NCBI RefSeq assembly: GCF_023015805.1 | Contig: NZ_JALKBA010000014.1 | Span: forward strand, 1 to 64,000 | Origin: Cellulophaga sp. F20128 | GTDB taxonomy: Bacteria > Bacteroidota > Bacteroidia > Flavobacteriales > Flavobacteriaceae | Length of the DNA: 64,000 bases | Direction of reading: 5' to 3' | Shown: piece by piece, positions 47,060 through 56,500 of the stretch | Numbering within the stretch: the first letter of the stretch is position 1 | How the letters are laid out: each line of letters begins with the position of its first letter | Made by a program: the position numbers and the translations under genes | The notes under the pieces: model-generated | Seen by the model: the letters and a program-made list of their open reading frames with translations, nothing else | The model's database searches: none | What the model was told of the DNA's origin: nothing

Positions 47060-47091
47060 AGTTCGTTAGATTAATCTTTAAGTTCGTTAGA
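47060..47091 (-). promoter_or_regulatory. 11-bp direct repeats upstream of sprC
   Basis: On the minus strand TCTAACGAACT occurs twice, at 47081-47091 and 47060-47070, separated by 10 bp, so the period is 21 bp. This spacing, two helical turns, is that of LytTR-type regulator sites such as those of ComE and AgrA. The proximal copy ends 39 bases before the sprC ATG. Whether it acts as an operator or in the mRNA leader is not known. Confidence 0.5.
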
Positions 47092-47240
47092 GTTTGGATA
47101 AGTGGGAGCTTATCTTTTTCTATAACAAATATGGTTGTTTATAAGTTGTTCATAAATTTATTGTTGTAGTACTGATTAAATATGTTGTGAAATTGCTTTT
47201 ATTGTATGCTGCCCTATATTTAAGGGTGCTAGAATTAATC

Positions 47241-47256
47241 TATTTTTGTACCTTTG
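47241..47256 (+). promoter_or_regulatory. Candidate glnS promoter, two adjacent -7 elements
   Basis: TATTTTTG (47241-47248) and TACCTTTG (47249-47256) both match TAnnTTTG and stand end to end, 18-33 bases before the glnS ATG. No clear TTG lies at -33 for either. Confidence 0.5.
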
Positions 47257-47273
47257 CCGTCTAATTTCACCCT

Positions 47274-48959
47274 ATGAACGACGGCTCAAAACCATTAAAT
47301 TTTATAGAACATATTATCGAAGAAGACCTGGCCAAAGGTTTTCCAAAAGAGGATTTACGTTTTCGATTTCCACCAGAGCCTAATGGGTATCTACACATTG
47401 GTCATGCGAGTTCCATTTGCTTAAATTTTGGACTGGGTTTGCGCTATGGTGCACCAGTAAATTTGCGTTTTGATGATACCAATCCGGCAAAAGAAGAACA
47501 AGAGTATGTAGACGCCATTAAAAAGGATGTTGCTTGGTTGGGTTTTGAATGGAATCACGAATGTTTTGCATCCGATTATTTCCAAAAACTGTACGATTGG
47601 GCAGTCACTTTAATAAAGAACGGAAAAGCCTATGTAGATAGTCAGTCTTCTGAAGCTATGGCGGTTCAAAAAGGAACTCCAACGGCTCCTGGAATTGCCA
47701 GTCCGTATAGAGAACGTTCTGTTCAAGAGAATTTGGACCTTTTTGAACGTATGAAAAAGGGAGAGTTTAAGGAGGGAGAACACGTTTTACGTGCCAAGAT
47801 TGATATGGGTTCATCCAATATGTTGATGCGTGACCCTATCATGTATCGTATTCTTCACAAAGCACATCACAGGACAAATACCGATTGGTGTATTTATCCT
47901 ATGTACGATTGGACACATGGAGAAAGTGATTACCTAGAACAGGTATCACACTCCTTCTGTACCTTGGAGTTTGCCATGCATAGAGAACTGTATGACTGGT
48001 TTTTAGACCAGGTTTATGATACTGAGAAAACAAGACCAAAACAACGGGAGTTTGCAAGACGTAACCTTAGTCATACTATAGTGAGCAAGCGTAAATTGTT
48101 GCGTTTGGTAGAAGAAGGAGTAGTAACGGGATGGGATGACCCTCGCATGCCAACCATTTCTGGTTTGCGTAGAAGAGGGTATACACCGGAATCAATTCGC
48201 AATTTTGCTGACACCATCGGAATTGCCAAAAGAGAGAATTTAATAGATGTTTCTTTGTTAGAATTTCATGTACGTGAACATTTAAATAAGATTGTTCCTC
48301 GAGTAATGGGTGTATTAGATCCTATTAAAGTGGTTATCACCAATTATCCTGAAGGGCAAGAAGAATGGTTAGAAATAGAAAATAACCCTGAAGATCCAGA
48401 ATCTGGTAGTAGACAACTGCCTTTTTCACGTGAAATTTATATAGAAAAGGCCGATTTTAAAGAGGAAGCCAATAAGAAGTTCTTTCGCTTAAAATTGGGC
48501 GGGGAAGTGCGTTTAAAAGCAGGTTATATTATTAAGGCCGAATCTTGTACAAAAGATACCGATGGGAATATTACTGAGATACAATGTACTTACGATCCAA
48601 AAAGTAAAAGTGGAAGTGGTACAGAAGAGAGCTTAAGAAAAGTTAAGGGCACCCTACACTGGGTTTCAGTGCAGCATGCACTTGCTGCAGAAGTTCGATT
48701 GTATGATCGTTTATTTACAGATGAAAGTCCAGATACGCATAAGGACAAAGATTTTCTGGAATTTATAAATCCAAATTCTTTAGAAGTAATCACCGGCTAT
48801 GTAGAACCTAGTTTAAAAGAGTCCAAAATTGAAGACCGTTTTCAATTTCAACGAATTGGTTATTTTAATATTGACAAAGATTCTACTCCTGAAAAATTAA
48901 TTTTTAATAGGACGGTTGGCTTACGAGATTCTTGGGCTAAAATTGAAGAAAAAAAGTAG
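47274..48959 (+). CDS. glnS: Glutaminyl-tRNA synthetase
   Basis: This class I synthetase charges tRNA-Gln directly; 561 residues, the usual bacterial length. The HIGH motif is PPEPNGYLHIGHASS, the GlnRS-type NLRFDDTNPAKEEQEYVDAI follows, and the KMSKS counterpart is TIVSKRKL. The C-terminal anticodon-binding beta-barrels cover about 345-561. Its presence together with gltX in the window suggests direct glutaminylation rather than a GatCAB-only route. It is divergent from sprC and ends in a terminator. Confidence 0.97.
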   Translation: MNDGSKPLNFIEHIIEEDLAKGFPKEDLRFRFPPEPNGYLHIGHASSICLNFGLGLRYGAPVNLRFDDTNPAKEEQEYVDAIKKDVAWLGFEWNHECFASDYFQKLYDWAVTLIKNGKAYVDSQSSEAMAVQKGTPTAPGIASPYRERSVQENLDLFERMKKGEFKEGEHVLRAKIDMGSSNMLMRDPIMYRILHKAHHRTNTDWCIYPMYDWTHGESDYLEQVSHSFCTLEFAMHRELYDWFLDQVYDTEKTRPKQREFARRNLSHTIVSKRKLLRLVEEGVVTGWDDPRMPTISGLRRRGYTPESIRNFADTIGIAKRENLIDVSLLEFHVREHLNKIVPRVMGVLDPIKVVITNYPEGQEEWLEIENNPEDPESGSRQLPFSREIYIEKADFKEEANKKFFRLKLGGEVRLKAGYIIKAESCTKDTDGNITEIQCTYDPKSKSGSGTEESLRKVKGTLHWVSVQHALAAEVRLYDRLFTDESPDTHKDKDFLEFINPNSLEVITGYVEPSLKESKIEDRFQFQRIGYFNIDKDSTPEKLIFNRTVGLRDSWAKIEEKK

Positions 48960-48984
48960 TATAGTATTTTCTTATAGAATATTT

Positions 48985-49022
48985 AAAACAATCGGTATTT
49001 TCTATTAAAAACCGATTGTTTT
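48985..49022 (+). terminator. glnS terminator
   Basis: AAAACAATCGGT pairs perfectly with ACCGATTGTTTT around a 14-base AT loop, 26 bases after the glnS stop. Confidence 0.85.
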
Positions 49023-49140
49023 AGTGTGTTTTAAGGGCGTTTTGTATAGCGGCAATATAATTCTATATCTTTTTTATTATTCTTTAATAGGGGTTGTTTA
49101 ACGAATAATTTACTGAAATATTCTGGTTTGGAATTAGAAA

Positions 49141-50172
49141 TTACATTTTAGGTTTAGGTTGTAAAATACGGTTATACCTTCCTGTATATTTTCCTGAAAT
49201 AGGTTCTTTTTCATTTACTTTAAATGTAAATACAATTGTCATTCCATTATTATCGTAATCTAATGTAAATTCTCCTCCCACAATTTCCATTTTATCGTTC
49301 TCTATTGTGATTGAACCAGAAAATGTCATAGAATTTCGTAGGGTGATAGCCTTGTTTGTAAAAATGTATTTTCCTTTTTTTAGTTTATTTAAGTCATCAG
49401 ATTTTATACTCAAATATAATAAGGTGGTAATTGATTTATTATTAGGATTATCATAGAAAGAGGATGTGCAACAATAAAGATCTATTTCCCATTTAGATAA
49501 TTCAATTGAAGATTCATTGGCCATATCGCAGTTTTCAAGTGTGTATTTTTTATCCCTAAACATAAACCCATTATCAATGTTAGTTTCAATTTCAGGAACT
49601 ACAATAGTCTCTTTCTGTGCCTGTTCCTTTTCTTGTTCTGCACCACTAACTTGTTTATTCTGTAATTTACTTGTTTGTATAGAAGTAGGGTTTAATTTGC
49701 CCTCTACTGGTTTAGTCCTAATTATTGATTTTTCAGATTTTACTCCGGCTACAGATACAGTATTTTCTATGATTACAACTTCTGTTTCTTTTGCTTGAAT
49801 TTCTGCCTGTTTAATATTTAGAGTAATTGTATCTTTTAAATAATTATCCTCCAAATTCTTATTTTCTTGTATTACTTCATTTTGTCGTGCTAAAAATAAA
49901 ATGCCTGCTACAACAATAATTAAAACAACAATAAAACTGTATCCAAATAATTTTAGTCCTTTTGTCATTTTATAGTTTTTACGGGCTTTTTTTATGTCTT
50001 GCTTTAAGTTAATTCGTTTTAGGCCTTCTAAGAATATGAGATGTTCCTTATAAATAGATTTTAGATCAGGATTAGTTTTTAATTGATTTTCAAAATTTTG
50101 AAACTCTTTTTCTGTTAGGGTTCTTCTTAGATAATTATTAATTAATTCTATATGTTGTATTGTATTTTCCAT
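49141..50172 (-). CDS. Membrane protein paired with ECF sigma, possible anti-sigma factor
   Basis: This is a 343-residue single-pass protein. A cytoplasmic N-terminal helical region (about 1-70, with LRRTLTEKEFQNFENQLKTNP, a common opening of Bacteroidota anti-sigma proteins) precedes one transmembrane helix (about 74-95, FGYSFIVVLIIVVAGILFLA). A Glu/Lys-rich linker and a C-terminal domain (about 205-343) follow, which ends SGKYTGRYNRI and is probably periplasmic. It lies 12 bp downstream of the ECF sigma gene, so an anti-sigma role is likely by context. It lacks an obvious ZAS (HxxxCxxC) motif, and I do not recognise the C-terminal domain. Confidence 0.75.
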   Translation of the reverse strand: MENTIQHIELINNYLRRTLTEKEFQNFENQLKTNPDLKSIYKEHLIFLEGLKRINLKQDIKKARKNYKMTKGLKLFGYSFIVVLIIVVAGILFLARQNEVIQENKNLEDNYLKDTITLNIKQAEIQAKETEVVIIENTVSVAGVKSEKSIIRTKPVEGKLNPTSIQTSKLQNKQVSGAEQEKEQAQKETIVVPEIETNIDNGFMFRDKKYTLENCDMANESSIELSKWEIDLYCCTSSFYDNPNNKSITTLLYLSIKSDDLNKLKKGKYIFTNKAITLRNSMTFSGSITIENDKMEIVGGEFTLDYDNNGMTIVFTFKVNEKEPISGKYTGRYNRILQPKPKM

Positions 50173-50184
50173 GATTTTCTTATG

Positions 50185-50724
50185 TTAAGATGTAACGGAT
50201 TTACTTGTTTGATAAATGTTTTTTGCTTTTTCTAAACATTTGTATTTTTGGTTTTTAGCTACCTTTTCAGATTTAAATTGCATTATGGAAGCAATTTCTT
50301 TAAAAGACAATGTTTTGTGATAAAACAATTGTAAAAGCTGTTGACACCGTTCTCCTAATTGTAGAAAAGCTCGCTCTGCTAGTTGATATTTTCGTTCATC
50401 TAGTACAGTTTGATAGTATTCTATATCACTTTCTTCCAAACTTTGCAGCTTTAGTTTTGAATTTTTCTTTTGAATGTCTTTCCAAACAAATCTAGAAACA
50501 GAATACAAATAGGTATAAAATGAAGATGTAAGCTTAAAATTGGATTTTTCTAGATTTCTATATAAAATGAGCAATGCTTCTTGAAAAACATCTGAAGCAT
50601 CTTGCTTTTTACCACCTTTTGATAGTATAAGGGTTTCAATCTTTGGATATATAGCATATAGTTTTACAAAGGCCTTTTCTTGTTCACTATTTTTAAATAA
50701 TACTAAGATTTTTTGATCATTCAT
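50185..50724 (-). CDS. ECF-type RNA polymerase sigma factor
   Basis: This is a sigma-70-family factor, 179 residues. Region 2 covers about 20-90 (GGKKQDASDVFQEALLILYRNLEKSNF, then FYTYLYSVSRFVWKDIQKK), and region 4 about 118-175 (LGERCQQLLQLFYHKTLSFKEIASIMQFKS, a helix-turn-helix). It is the first gene of a two-gene unit with the membrane protein that probably restrains it. The regulon is unknown; other ECF sigma factors of Bacteroidota control T9SS or envelope genes. Confidence 0.92.
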   Translation of the reverse strand: MNDQKILVLFKNSEQEKAFVKLYAIYPKIETLILSKGGKKQDASDVFQEALLILYRNLEKSNFKLTSSFYTYLYSVSRFVWKDIQKKNSKLKLQSLEESDIEYYQTVLDERKYQLAERAFLQLGERCQQLLQLFYHKTLSFKEIASIMQFKSEKVAKNQKYKCLEKAKNIYQTSKSVTS

Positions 50725-50795
50725 AGGGCTCCTTTATTACTTAATGGTCAATTTACTAAAAGGTCCCTTATTTTTTTTGAAAAAGGGGTTAAATG

Positions 50796-50832
50796 GAAAA
50801 ATCCGATAACGTTTTTTAACGCTATCGGATTT
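50796..50832 (-). terminator. Terminator of the SPFH gene
   Basis: On the minus strand AAATCCGATA(G)CGTT pairs with AACG(T)TATCGGATTT, followed by further T residues. It lies 24 bases past the SPFH stop codon. Confidence 0.85.
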
Positions 50833-50855
50833 CTTAAATAATAAAAATATCTAGC

Positions 50856-51785
50856 TTATTCCTTAGAAGGTAACTTTTTGTTCGTTTTCTTCATAGTTTC
50901 TCCTATCATATTACTGGCGGTAAAAGAAGCAACCATATCGTTTAACATGTTGCTTCCTGCCTGTGGCGAGTTAGGTAATAATATTAAGTTACTGTTTGTT
51001 TCGCTACCAATGGCTTGTAAGGTATCATAATGTTGCGTTACAACAATAAGAGCCGATGCTTCTTGAGAATTGATGCCAACTCTATTTAAAACATCAACAG
51101 ATTCTTCCAAACCACGTGCAATTTCACGTCTCTGATCTGCAATACCTTGACCTTGTAATCGCTTGCTTTCTGCCTCTGCTTTTGCCTTTTCTACAATTAG
51201 TATTCTAGCGGCATCCCCTTCATATTGTGCAGCAGTTTTTTCTCTATCTGCAGCATTAATACGGTTCATTGCTATTTTTACTTGAGGATCTGGGTCAATA
51301 TCTGTAACTAAAGTTCTAATAATATCAAAACCGTAATCGAGCATAGCATCATTTAATTCTGCTTTTACAGCAATTGCAATATCATCTTTTTTAACAAAAA
51401 CATCATCCAATTTCATTTTCGGAACTTCGGCACGGACTACATCAAATACATAAGATGTTATTTGATCGTGTGGATAATCTAGTTTGTAAAAAGCATCATA
51501 TACTTTTTCTCTTATCACTTTATATTGGACAGAAACTTTTAGTTTGACAAATACATCATCTAGAGTTTTAGTTTCTATAATTACATCTAACTGTTGAATT
51601 TTTAGACTTAATCTTCCTGCAACTCTTTGAATACCTGGTATTTTTAATTGAAAACCAGATTGACGGATACTTGTAAATTTACCAAAAGTTTCAATGATGG
51701 CTGCGGTTTGTTGTTTCACAATAAAAAAGGACGCAAAAAGTATAACAAGACATACTACTATAATAATGGGCACAAAAGTATTCAT
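50856..51785 (-). CDS. SPFH/prohibitin-domain membrane protein
   Basis: This is a membrane-scaffold protein of the SPFH (stomatin/prohibitin/HflK) superfamily, 309 residues from the ATG at 51785. One N-terminal transmembrane helix is visible (FVPIIIVVCLVILFASFFIV). The SPFH core runs to about 190 (DVFVKLKVSVQYKV, YDAFYKLDYPHDQITSYVFDVVR, VTDIDPDPQVKIAMNRINAADRE). A long Ala/Glu/Lys helix follows (AKAEAESKRLQGQGIADQRREIARGL). The pattern is closest to the plant hypersensitive-induced-reaction type. Upstream starts add a tail without sense. The role is probably lipid-domain or protease scaffolding. Confidence 0.92.
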   Translation of the reverse strand: MNTFVPIIIVVCLVILFASFFIVKQQTAAIIETFGKFTSIRQSGFQLKIPGIQRVAGRLSLKIQQLDVIIETKTLDDVFVKLKVSVQYKVIREKVYDAFYKLDYPHDQITSYVFDVVRAEVPKMKLDDVFVKKDDIAIAVKAELNDAMLDYGFDIIRTLVTDIDPDPQVKIAMNRINAADREKTAAQYEGDAARILIVEKAKAEAESKRLQGQGIADQRREIARGLEESVDVLNRVGINSQEASALIVVTQHYDTLQAIGSETNSNLILLPNSPQAGSNMLNDMVASFTASNMIGETMKKTNKKLPSKE

Positions 51786-51905
51786 ATTTAATTTTTTATT
51801 GGTTACTATTATAAATGTACAAATACTGTACATATATATGTAGCTATAAAGCATAATATGTTACAGGTTTCATGAAAAAAGATTGAATTTATACAGTAGG
51901 ATACA

Positions 51906-53417
51906 TTACCCTAGGAAAGCAATGGCATACTGAATTCGTTGTATGGTTTCTTTTTTTCCAATTAGCCCAATAATGTCAAAGACATGGACTCCTTTCATAT
52001 CACCTACTAAAACCAATCGCAAGGGAGGCATAACCTTTCCAAAAGACAATTCTTGGTCAGAAATCCATTGCTTCACTATGGCTTCTGTATTTTCTGATGT
52101 AAAATCAACAATGCCTTCTAAGACAATAACCAATTGGTTTAGTATTTCTGATGAACCATCTTTCCATTGTTTTTTTACGGCCTTTTCAGCATATTGGGTA
52201 GGTGCTTTAAAGAAGTAATCCCCTAAATCCCATAATTCATGCACAAAAGAAGCACGTTCCTTAATTAATGAAACTATTTTTGTAACAGTTTCAATAGTTG
52301 CTATTTCTGCTGTATTATCGGTATTTTTTTGTACAATGGGTAGAAATAATGCCGCAATATTAGCATCAGTTTTTGCTTGTAAATACTGGGTGTTATACCA
52401 TTTGGTTTTATCTGGATCAAATCGTGCCCCTGACTTGTTTACGCGTTCCAAAGAGAACTCCTTAATTAATTCATCAAGGCTAAAAATTTCTTGTTCTGTT
52501 CCTGGATTCCATCCCAACAACGCTAAAAAGTTTACGACAGCTTCCGGAAAATATCCTTCTTCTTTATAACCTACAGACTCTTTCCAGGAAAGCGGAAATA
52601 CGGGAAAACCAAGCTTTTCGCCATCGCGTTTGCTTAGTTTGCCTTTTCCAACGGGTTTCATAATTAAGGGTAGATGCGCAAATTCTGGTGTTTTCCAACC
52701 AAAGGCATCGTACAATTGTTGGTGTAGTGCTAAGGAAGGCAACCATTCTTCACCACGTATAACGTGTGTTATTTCCATTAAATGGTCGTCTACTATATTG
52801 GCCAAGTGATATGTAGGCATACCATCACTTTTAAATAGTACTTTGTCATCCAAGACATTTGTATCTATATGTATAGATCCACGTATGATGTCTGTTAACT
52901 TTAAATTTTCATTTTCTGGGGTCTTAAATCGGATAACATAGTCTTCATTGGTTGCTAACTTTGCATTGACTTCTTCAGTACTAAGTGCCAAAGAATTGTC
53001 TAGTTTTAGGCGGTTATGCCAATTGTAGATAAATGTTTTCCCTTCAGTTTCATGTTGCTTCCTGTGGGTATCTAAACTTTCTGAAGTATCAAAGGCGTAA
53101 TATGCATGCCCCTTTTCAATTAATAGATCTGCATATTTTCTATACAAATGTTTCCGTTCACTTTGTCTATAAGGTCCAAAGTCGCCTTCCTTTCCTGGTC
53201 CTTCATCATAAGAAATTCCACACCAATGTAGCGCTTCAATAATATAGTTTTCTGCTCCTTCTACATAACGGTTTTGGTCTGTATCTTCAATGCGTAGAAT
53301 AAAGTTACCCCCGTTTTTCTTTGCAAATAAGTAGTTAAACAATGCAGTGCGGACACCACCAATATGTAAAGGTCCGGTTGGACTAGGAGCAAAACGTACT
53401 CTAACTTTAGAACTCAT
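51906..53417 (-). CDS. gltX: Glutamyl-tRNA synthetase
   Basis: This class I synthetase charges tRNA-Glu; 503 residues. HIGH appears in FAPSPTGPLHIGGVRTALFNY, and the KMSKS counterpart is GKLSKRDGEKLGFPVF. The GluRS-specific 'RIEDTDQNRY' and 'YHLANIVDDHLMEITHVIRGEEW' are present, with an all-helical anticodon-binding C-terminus. A -7 element (TATCTTTG on the minus strand, 53438-53445) lies 21 bases before the ATG. It is divergent from the DUF4175 gene. Confidence 0.97.
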   Translation of the reverse strand: MSSKVRVRFAPSPTGPLHIGGVRTALFNYLFAKKNGGNFILRIEDTDQNRYVEGAENYIIEALHWCGISYDEGPGKEGDFGPYRQSERKHLYRKYADLLIEKGHAYYAFDTSESLDTHRKQHETEGKTFIYNWHNRLKLDNSLALSTEEVNAKLATNEDYVIRFKTPENENLKLTDIIRGSIHIDTNVLDDKVLFKSDGMPTYHLANIVDDHLMEITHVIRGEEWLPSLALHQQLYDAFGWKTPEFAHLPLIMKPVGKGKLSKRDGEKLGFPVFPLSWKESVGYKEEGYFPEAVVNFLALLGWNPGTEQEIFSLDELIKEFSLERVNKSGARFDPDKTKWYNTQYLQAKTDANIAALFLPIVQKNTDNTAEIATIETVTKIVSLIKERASFVHELWDLGDYFFKAPTQYAEKAVKKQWKDGSSEILNQLVIVLEGIVDFTSENTEAIVKQWISDQELSFGKVMPPLRLVLVGDMKGVHVFDIIGLIGKKETIQRIQYAIAFLG

Positions 53418-53437
53418 AACTTTTTGAATTAATGTTG

Positions 53438-53445
53438 CAAAGATA
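53438..53445 (-). promoter_or_regulatory. Candidate gltX promoter, -7 element
   Basis: The minus strand reads TATCTTTG, a perfect TAnnTTTG match, with the ATG 21 bases downstream. No clear -33 TTG is seen. Confidence 0.45.
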
Positions 53446-53549
53446 AGGTTAGTTATTTGTCCATTTTAATTGTAACACCCCCTTTTTTAACAATTTTTTT
53501 CTACCTATTTGTCAACTATCGGGTATCTTGGTATAAATTATACGAAATA

Positions 53550-56500
53550 GTGGATAGCCTAGATCACATATTGCGGAAGTTAAACGCTTTTAGTAGAAAG
53601 TATTACGCCAAAACACTGCTAAAGGGAGTACTTTTATTCCTCAGTTTTAGCTTATTATTTTTCTTGGTTGTTTTGGGTCTAGAATATTTCCTTTGGTTAA
53701 ATTCTACAGGACGCTTACTATTGTTACTTTCTTTTGTTTTGATTACTTTACTGTTGTTATATAATTTTATTTTAACTCCTTTGTTCTATTTGTTTCGATT
53801 AAAGAAAGGGATTTCAAATAAAGAAGCATCCTTGCTAATAGGAAGACATTTTCCAGAAGTAGGTGACAAATTGTATAACTTATTAGAGCTTGCCGAGGAC
53901 AAAACGAAGTCAGAATTGCTTTTAGCGAGTATAGCCCAACGTTCGGAAAATATGGATCCTATTCCTTTTGTTAAGGCAATTAACTTTAAGGATACCACCA
54001 AATATTTAAAATATACCCTAATACCAATTCTCCTTTTTGTGGCTATTTGGTTGTCTGGAAATTCAAGTAATTTTTTTGGATCCTATGCAAGGGTTGTTAA
54101 TTTTGAAACTGCTTTTGAACAACCAGCTCCATTTTTATTTCACCTTTCTAACTCTAGTTTATCCCTTTTAAAAGGGGAGAGTATTACCCTTCAAATTACT
54201 ACAAGTGGCGAGTATGTACCTCAGGATGTATATATCGTTATAAATAACCAAGAATTGCTTTTGGAATATGTAAACGGTTTCTATGAATATACCTTTTATG
54301 CTCCGGATAGTACCACATCCTTTTATTTTACAGCAAATGAAGTTCAATCCCAAGAATATACTTTAGAAGTTTTATCGGTACCCTTACTCAATGGTTTTGA
54401 AATGGAATTAGATTATCCAAACTATACCAGAAAAGAAACGGAGTTATTTAAAGGTACTGGAAATGCGACTATACCCGAAGGTACCCTTGTAAGTTGGACT
54501 ATCAATGGAGAAAATATAGATGAAATTTCCTTGGTGGTGAAGGATAGTTCTGTTTTCTTTTTAAATAACAGCCAGGGGTTTCAATTGTCAAAACAAATTT
54601 TTCAAGATACTGAATATCAAGTAAGTACCTCTAATGAAAATGTGCAGAACTATGAAAACCTTGCATATAAATTTACGGTAATTAGAGATGCAGATCCAAC
54701 TATAAATGTTGAACAGGTATTAGATTCTCTTAACCCAAATGTGTCTTACTATATTGGAAGTGCTTCCGATGACTATACGTTAAATAGGATTCATTTGGTA
54801 TGTTATCCATCAGATAGTATTCAAAATAAACAAGTTGTTGTTTTGGATGTACCTAAAACAAATGTTGCTCAATTTTATTATACTTTTCCTTCAGGCTTAT
54901 CTATTGTTGCTGGTAAGGTGTATAACTTTTACTTTGAGGCTATTGATAATGATACATTTCATGGAGGTAAAGGCGCTAAGAGTCAGGTATTTAGCACTTC
55001 TATTTTGGATGATAATCAACTGAAAAACAAGGAATTAGAACAGCAACATGAACTTTTAGGTAATTTTGATAAGTCGGTAGACAAGTTGAAACTTCAAAAA
55101 GAGAAATTAACCGAAATTAATACCAAACAAAAGGAAAAAAATAATCTTAGTTATAACGATCAAAATGAAATTAAGGATTTCCTTCGTAAGCAACAGAATC
55201 AGGAGCAATTGATGGAGAAGTTTAGTCAGGAATTAAAGGAAAATTTAAAAAAGAAAGAGGGGGATGACAAACAAAATTTGTTGTTACAAGAGCGATTGGA
55301 ACGTCAGGAATTAAAAGCAAAAAAGAACCAAGAGTTATTGGAAGAATTAAATAAAATTGCGGATAAAATAAATAAGGATGAATTAGGTAAACGATTGGAA
55401 GAATTAGCAAAAAGTCAAAAAAATAGTGAACGTAATTTGGAACAATTATTGGAACTTACAAAGAAATATTATGTCACTGAAAAATTAGGGCAATTAGCTA
55501 ATGAACTTGAAAAATTGGCAAGGGCTCAAGAAAAACTTTCTGAAGTAAAACTTAATTCAGATTATGTAAAAGAAGAACAGAAGAAATTGAATTTGGAATT
55601 TCAAGATTTTGGTGATGCATTAAAGGAATTACAAAAGGATAATGATAAATTACAAAAACCTTTAGATATTAAGGTAGACAAGTCCAAACAAGAAAGTATT
55701 ACTAGGGATCAAAAGGATGCGTTAGAGGAATTAAATAGTAATCCTGCTGAAAAAAAATCCTCGGATAGTGAATCAAATGATAATGAAAAACCGAATAGTG
55801 CTAATAAAAAACAAAAATCTGCTGCTGATAAAATGGAACAATTAAGCCAACAATTACAACGAGATTCGGCCAGTTGTAGTAGTGGTGAAAGCATATCGGA
55901 AGATGCAAATATGTTACGTCAAATTTTAGATAATCTAATTACGTTTTCCTTTAAACAAGAAAATTTGTACGAGGAAGTTGATTTAGGACAAACGGATTTG
56001 TCTCAATTTGCGGGTTCTATTAAAAAACAAAAGGAATTAAGAGGGCTGTTTGAACATGTAGACGATAGTTTGTTTGCGCTATCATTACGACAAATAAAAT
56101 TAGCCGAATTTGTTAACGAACAAATTACGGAGGTATATTATAATATAGACAAATCACTAGAGAATATAGCGGAAAATAGGATGTATCAAGGAATCTCTAA
56201 TCAGAAATATGTATTAAATGCTTCTAATAGTTTGGCAGATTTTTTGGCGGGTATGTTGGACAATTTGAATGAAGATATGAAATCTGGAAAAGGAAAGGGA
56301 CAAGGTGAAGGATTTCAATTACCCGATATTATTCAATCTCAATCAGAACTACAAAAAAAGATGGGAAAGGATGGAGAACAACCCGCGGTTGAGTCAGGAA
56401 AAAATCCTGGGGAAGGCAAGGAAGGCAAGGAAGGAAAATCTGGAAAAGAAGGTGAGTCTGGAAAAGAAGGTGAGTCTGGCAAGGGTGGCAATGGTCAAGG

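Noticed and set aside
48424-48439. A parS-like CACGTG sequence inside glnS (TTTTTCACGTGAAATT)
   Set aside because: It matches classical parS at only 13 of 16 positions and lies in a conserved coding sequence, so chance is likely.
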